The notes under the pieces are model-generated. The model saw only the letters and a program-made list of their open reading frames with translations. It did no database searches and was not told the origin of the DNA. Shown piece after piece: positions 9,297 through 12,241 of a stretch of DNA of 12,241 nt (position 1 is its first letter; each line of letters starts with the position of its first letter). Made by a program: the position numbers and the translations under genes. Source of the stretch: Larix sibirica (lineage: Eukaryota > Streptophyta > Pinopsida > Pinales > Pinaceae); assembly GCA_004151065.3 (NCBI GenBank), contig NWUY0300037400.1, forward strand, positions 1,302 through 13,542. Reading direction: 5' to 3'.

Positions 9297-9608
9297 GGGT
9301 TTAGATATTTTGGCTAATCTTCATTTGTGGCCATGTGCTAGCCCACTATGTGGGTAGTTGATGCCCTTAGTGGGCCAACCTTTGGGTAGTTAAAACCACT
9401 CATCATAGTCTATTGTGTTTTATGGTTATGGGCCCACAAAACAACAACACACCCAAGAGTGTTATGGGCCCACAAAACGACAGAACAGAATTCAATAAGT
9501 GGGTTTAACTACCCAAAGGTTGGCCTGTTAAGGCACTCAACTACCCGCAAAGTGGGTTGACATGTCGCCACAAGTGAAGATTATACACACATTCTCAAGG
9601 GTTTTAGA
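9297..9608. mobile_element. Hairpin MITE with 86-bp inverted arms
   Basis: The arm at 9315-9400 is the reverse complement of 9498-9583, ungapped, with about 70 of 86 positions pairing by hand count. The inner 28 bases (CAACCTTTGGGTAGTTAAA and neighbours) are nearly perfect. The spacer of 97 bases contains an 18-bp direct repeat. Outside the arms stand GGGTTTAGA (9297-9305) and GGTTTTAGA (9600-9608), matching 8 of 9, a candidate target site duplication of the length made by Mutator-like elements. However, about 9-16 unpaired bases lie between duplication and arms, so this is tentative. There is no transposase. The left arm also holds an internal 8-bp palindrome, GCCCACTA at 9341 and TAGTGGGC at 9368. 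Superfamily is uncertain. Confidence 0.75.
9425..9478 (+). repeat. 18-bp direct repeat in the MITE spacer
   Basis: GTTATGGGCCCACAAAAC occurs identically at 9425-9442 and 9461-9478, 36 bases apart start to start. Each contains the palindrome GGGCCC. The identity of both copies against arms that have diverged by nearly a fifth suggests a later duplication within the element. Confidence 0.9.
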
Positions 9609-9901
9609 CTTCAATGCATTGTAAAAGAGTTATGTTTTATTACGACCACAATCTTTGAAGGTCAATAAAAGGAAACTATACATTATAGACAAAGAGGTTT
9701 TGAGTTGAATGGATAATATTTGCTCAATGTTAATATCATTAGATTCACTTATTTTACAGACTTTGTAATTGGAAATGCATGTTTGTAGGATGTTTGTTGA
9801 TTTTATTCTCATTGTGATCCATATCATTTAGCCATTTTTTATCATTTTACATAGACTCTATCAAATAGTAACTACTTTGTCTTTGAATAATTGTATCACA
9901 G

Positions 9902-10071
9902 ATACCTGGAAATGGCTATTTTGCGTTCTCGACATTTTCTGCATGAGAATCCGTTGAATGTTTGCCAACGTTTGAGTTTGATGATTAGAGGCTTAGCAAA
10001 TCCTTTAGCCTCTGCATTTGCTCATTTGTACTTGGCTCGCTGTGCACAAGCATTGATTCCCTATGAAACAG
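9902..10071 (+). CDS. VPS35L: VPS35L family internal exon, second in window
   Basis: This 170-nt exon begins after TGTATCACAG (AG at 9900-9901) and ends at an ACAG|GTAATT donor (GT at 10072-10073). Its first base completes the Ile codon begun at 1687-1688, and its last base starts a codon for the next exon, so the downstream intron is phase 1. The peptide runs YLEMAILRSRHFLHENPLN, then a cysteine- and arginine-containing stretch, then LMIRGLANPLASAFAHLYLA and RCAQALIPYETG. The MIRG-(L/I)-x-(N/D)PL-x-S-x-(Y/F)A block followed by YL-x-R is the most characteristic part of VPS35L that I know, and it follows directly after SIREL-x-PR as here. It forms helices of the alpha-solenoid. There are no stops or frameshifts. 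The plus-strand frame stays open past the donor to 10142, but that tail is Phe/Asn-rich intron sequence. Confidence 0.9.
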
Positions 10072-10702
10072 GTAATTGTACTGGATTGAATTTCAATTTC
10101 AATTTTGAAAATCTGTATTGTTTTGGTTGGATTATTTGTTAAATCAGTGGGTTCTTTGGGGTATATTATATCATATTTGTGGAGGCTAGCATCAAGAAAG
10201 GTAGAAAAAAGGAAAGAAAGGACATAAAGAAAGAAACTATATTAATGTCCATATATGATGAAAATTGGTCAACGGCCCCCAAACTCTAAAGTACAACCAA
10301 CAATAATACCGGTGTAAGGAGTGCTTAAAGCATCTCCAACCTCAAAAAACCACAAAAAAGGTTTAAAGGAATGCAAACCCTAGAAAAAAGGTAATCATTA
10401 TAAGATTACAAGTTACTTGACATTGGCTATAAAAATGCAATCCTACGAGACACAACAAAGTGAAATGACCTACTCTCCTCTCGCAGAGAAAAGAACAAAT
10501 AAACCAAGATGTAAAACCCCTAATCATCATCAGAGTACATTGTTTTCAACCACTATATATTCACCAATATTAAGTCAAAGGATATCATCTTCGGAGTACA
10601 TTGAGCTAAGAGGGAATTGAAGAGATATGGTATCCTCATAGGCATCAAAGAGCTTGTTAAAAGTGAAGTGGAAGAGGCTCTCCTAGCATCCAAGGCTGAA
10701 GA

Positions 10703-11203
10703 TCAACTAGAAGTAAAGAAGCTAGTGATACAATCCCAGTCATAAGCTATAAACTTGATATGGCAAAAGGTAGTTGTTACCTTAGGCTGCCCATTGACTA
10801 GAGCAACATGGGATAGTCTTAGAAAAGTATGGATGATGTGACATTGTATGACTTGTCTACTATCGCTTAGATCAGTATTAGTGTCAATCATTGGCCACTT
10901 GACATCCCCACTAGTAGAAATGGGTGAAAAGACATTGTAATCGATTTGATAGGTCTCCAAAATATCTCACCTTGAAAGCTAGCACGTCTTTGAGAGATAG
11001 AGCCAAGCATATTTTGTTGGAATAATAGAAGAAGATAAGATATGTCCCCCTAAAATTTCTGAAAAGACATTAAGACCTCCCCTTAATCTCATAGTAAATT
11101 TAGCACCTGAAAATGAATTGCTCCTCAGTCTCCACTTCTTGAAGGAGCACCTCTTGTAAATCATCTCATGTTGACAGCCATAAAGGTTCATGTCAATTCT
11201 CAA
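10703..11203 (-). pseudogene. Decayed minus-strand coding-like block, family unknown
   Basis: Two ORFs, 10979-11203 and 10703-10960, lie in the same minus-strand frame, separated only by stops at 10979-10981 and 10967-10969. The single frame therefore covers about 167 codons with two stops. Peptides include a basic part (KRCSFKKWRLRSNSFSGAKF) and a later polar part (SGDVKWPMIDTNTDLSDSRQ). I recognise no domain. It may be a transposon remnant antisense to the host gene, or chance. Confidence 0.2.
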
Positions 11204-11793
11204 TTTGATGTGAACGCATTATGATTTGGCCAAATTTAAATCTAAGACCATGTGCAAGTGTTGTTGTGTTTAATCTGGATGGACAATAAAGGCGTTTTTT
11301 TGCATAAAAGATCATCTTAGGGTTGAGAGGATGAGAAGGAAGAGTGAGGTCATCTAAATGAATTGTCGATAAATATTCTCCATGATCACAATATCAATTT
11401 TTCCTGTTATTTGAAGAAGGCATGGAGGAACATCCAAAAAATATCTACAGGGCGAGAGCCAGTCTATTAGAATGTTCTTCAACTACAAAAAAATAGAAGC
11501 CTCAAAGTATTAGCATGGTCTCCATTTAATTTTAGACCTAGAGAGAGTGCGAAGCATTCTCCCTAGAGGCACTAAGAGCCAAACTAGGATTTGTCTCACT
11601 TCTAGAGGTGGAGTCATTCAAAGATTGAAGTCTTTGCAGATACGAGATAAGCCTGAATATTCTCTCAAGAAGTATAGGGTTGACACCAAACTTATTGTGG
11701 TCTAGACTCAATAATGTAACAAAGTTGACTATTGCTACATGGAGCCATCACAAATAAAAAGACACAAGGTCCCTATAATCTACAAGGATCAGG

Positions 11794-12086
11794 ATATATA
11801 TATATATATATATGATTACAATGGATGAACACTGAACAGTAAATGGTGATTACAATGAATGAACTGTGTAGGTTTATATAGCCCTGAAGAGGAGTGGTCA
11901 TGATGAAGAATTGTGACCCTAGCATCTTAACTACTTATAAACATATCATTAATTAATGTTTAATATGGTAAACTATATATATATATGAATGATGATTACA
12001 ATGAATGAACAGTTTATATGAATGATGATTACAATGGATGAACAGTAAATGGTGATTACAATGAATGAACTGTATATGTTTATATA
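11794..12086 (+). repeat. AT microsatellites with a TGATTACAATGxATGAAC minisatellite
   Basis: Two (TA)n runs, at about 11794-11813 and 11974-11986, each introduce copies of an 18-base word TGATTACAATG(G/A)ATGAAC. Copies lie at 11813, 11847, 11993, 12026 and 12053. Larger units are repeated too: a word pair joined by CAGTAAATGG occurs in both halves (11813-11864 and 12026-12070), each followed by CTGTxTAxGTTTATATA. The whole cluster is thus a duplication of about 70 bases with 110 bases of other sequence between, plus internal gains. No function is seen. Confidence 0.85.
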
Positions 12087-12099
12087 TGTTAAATTTTGG

Positions 12100-12114
12100 T
12101 TAGGGTTAGGGTTT
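12100..12114 (+). repeat. Short interstitial telomere-like motif / telo-box
   Basis: TTAGGGTTAGGGTTT includes TTAGGGTTT, the reverse of the plant telo-box AAACCCTAA. At only two units it is too short to be a telomere. It sits just beyond the minisatellite cluster inside an intron. Confidence 0.5.
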
Positions 12115-12241
12115 GATGCAGAAAAATCAAAATTTATATACTTTATTGCAAAATTCAATATAACAAATTTATACTGAAACAAAATAGTACAGCAATAACT
12201 AAGCACAGCAATCAGACTGTATAATTTAAAACATAATTTTC

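Larger units (their letters stand above)
1689..9901 (+). other. 8.2-kb phase-2 intron of the VPS35L gene
   Basis: This intron runs from the GTAACA donor to the ATCACAG acceptor, 8213 bases, between two exons that join in frame to the codon ATA (Ile). It is phase 2. It contains nearly all the repeats listed separately: a tandem array, a fold-back element, an LTR-like promoter block and a hairpin MITE. It also contains an exon-like open segment at 6707-6964. Introns of this length filled with decayed transposons are usual in conifers and other large plant genomes. Whether the host splices this intron directly cannot be seen from genomic sequence alone. Confidence 0.8.
10072..12241 (+). other. 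Start of the next VPS35L intron
   Basis: This begins at GTAATT and continues to the window end without a convincing VPS35L exon, so this phase-1 intron exceeds 2.1 kb. It includes a purine-rich stretch (10195-10235), a decayed minus-strand block (10703-11203), unremarkable sequence from 11204 to 11790, and a satellite cluster near the end. I searched for a phase-compatible acceptor followed by helical VPS35L-like coding and did not see one. Confidence 0.65.

Noticed and set aside
10417-10620. Plus-strand ORF after the second exon as a possible next VPS35L exon
   Set aside because: There is no acceptor in the right phase, and the peptide (Ser/Thr/Pro/Asn-rich) does not resemble the helical VPS35L continuation.
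12100-12114. True telomeric repeat or chromosome end
   Set aside because: Only about two units, one of vertebrate-type spacing, inside an intron. This is too short for anything but a chance or relic motif.

Overview
This window looks like the interior of one very long, intron-rich nuclear gene of a seed plant. The large TE-laden introns would suit a conifer or another large-genome plant, but that lineage call is inference. There are no operons, no ribosome binding sites and no long intact ORFs. The only confident coding sequence is two short plus-strand exons, 1592-1688 and 9902-10071. Their splice phases fit exactly: the first ends with two bases of a codon and the second supplies the third. 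Joined, they read through a segment I recognise as the VPS35L (C16orf62 / UPF0505) family, the VPS35-like core subunit of the Retriever/Commander endosomal recycling complex. The rest of the gene lies outside the window on both sides.

Layout. 1-1591 is the end of the upstream intron. It carries a 5'-truncated, frameshifted plant L1-type LINE reverse transcriptase fragment on the minus strand (about 24-550). That fragment abuts, at the window edge, a short repeat that recurs near 7.8 kb. 1592-1688 is the first exon. 1689-9901 is an 8.2-kb intron made mostly of decayed repeats. In order it holds unresolved AT-rich sequence (1689-5707), a tandem array of five related blocks in an A-A-B-A'-B order (5708-6384), and an exon-like open segment coding for a Lys/Glu-rich, probably nuclear peptide (6707-6964), possibly with a second piece (7270-7422). 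After these come a 118-bp fold-back element (7721-7838), an LTR-like promoter region with a TATA box and repeated TAAAGTGA words (about 8030-8400), decayed minus-strand sequence (8520-9290), and a hairpin MITE with 86-bp arms (about 9297-9608). 9902-10071 is the second exon. 10072-12241 is the start of the next intron, with a decayed minus-strand coding-like block and a terminal AT-microsatellite/minisatellite cluster.

The only functional unit I can defend is the VPS35L gene. The other elements appear to be passengers of its introns, with the candidate nested exon the main item that is not explained. I see no bacterial-type system, RNA gene or CRISPR array.
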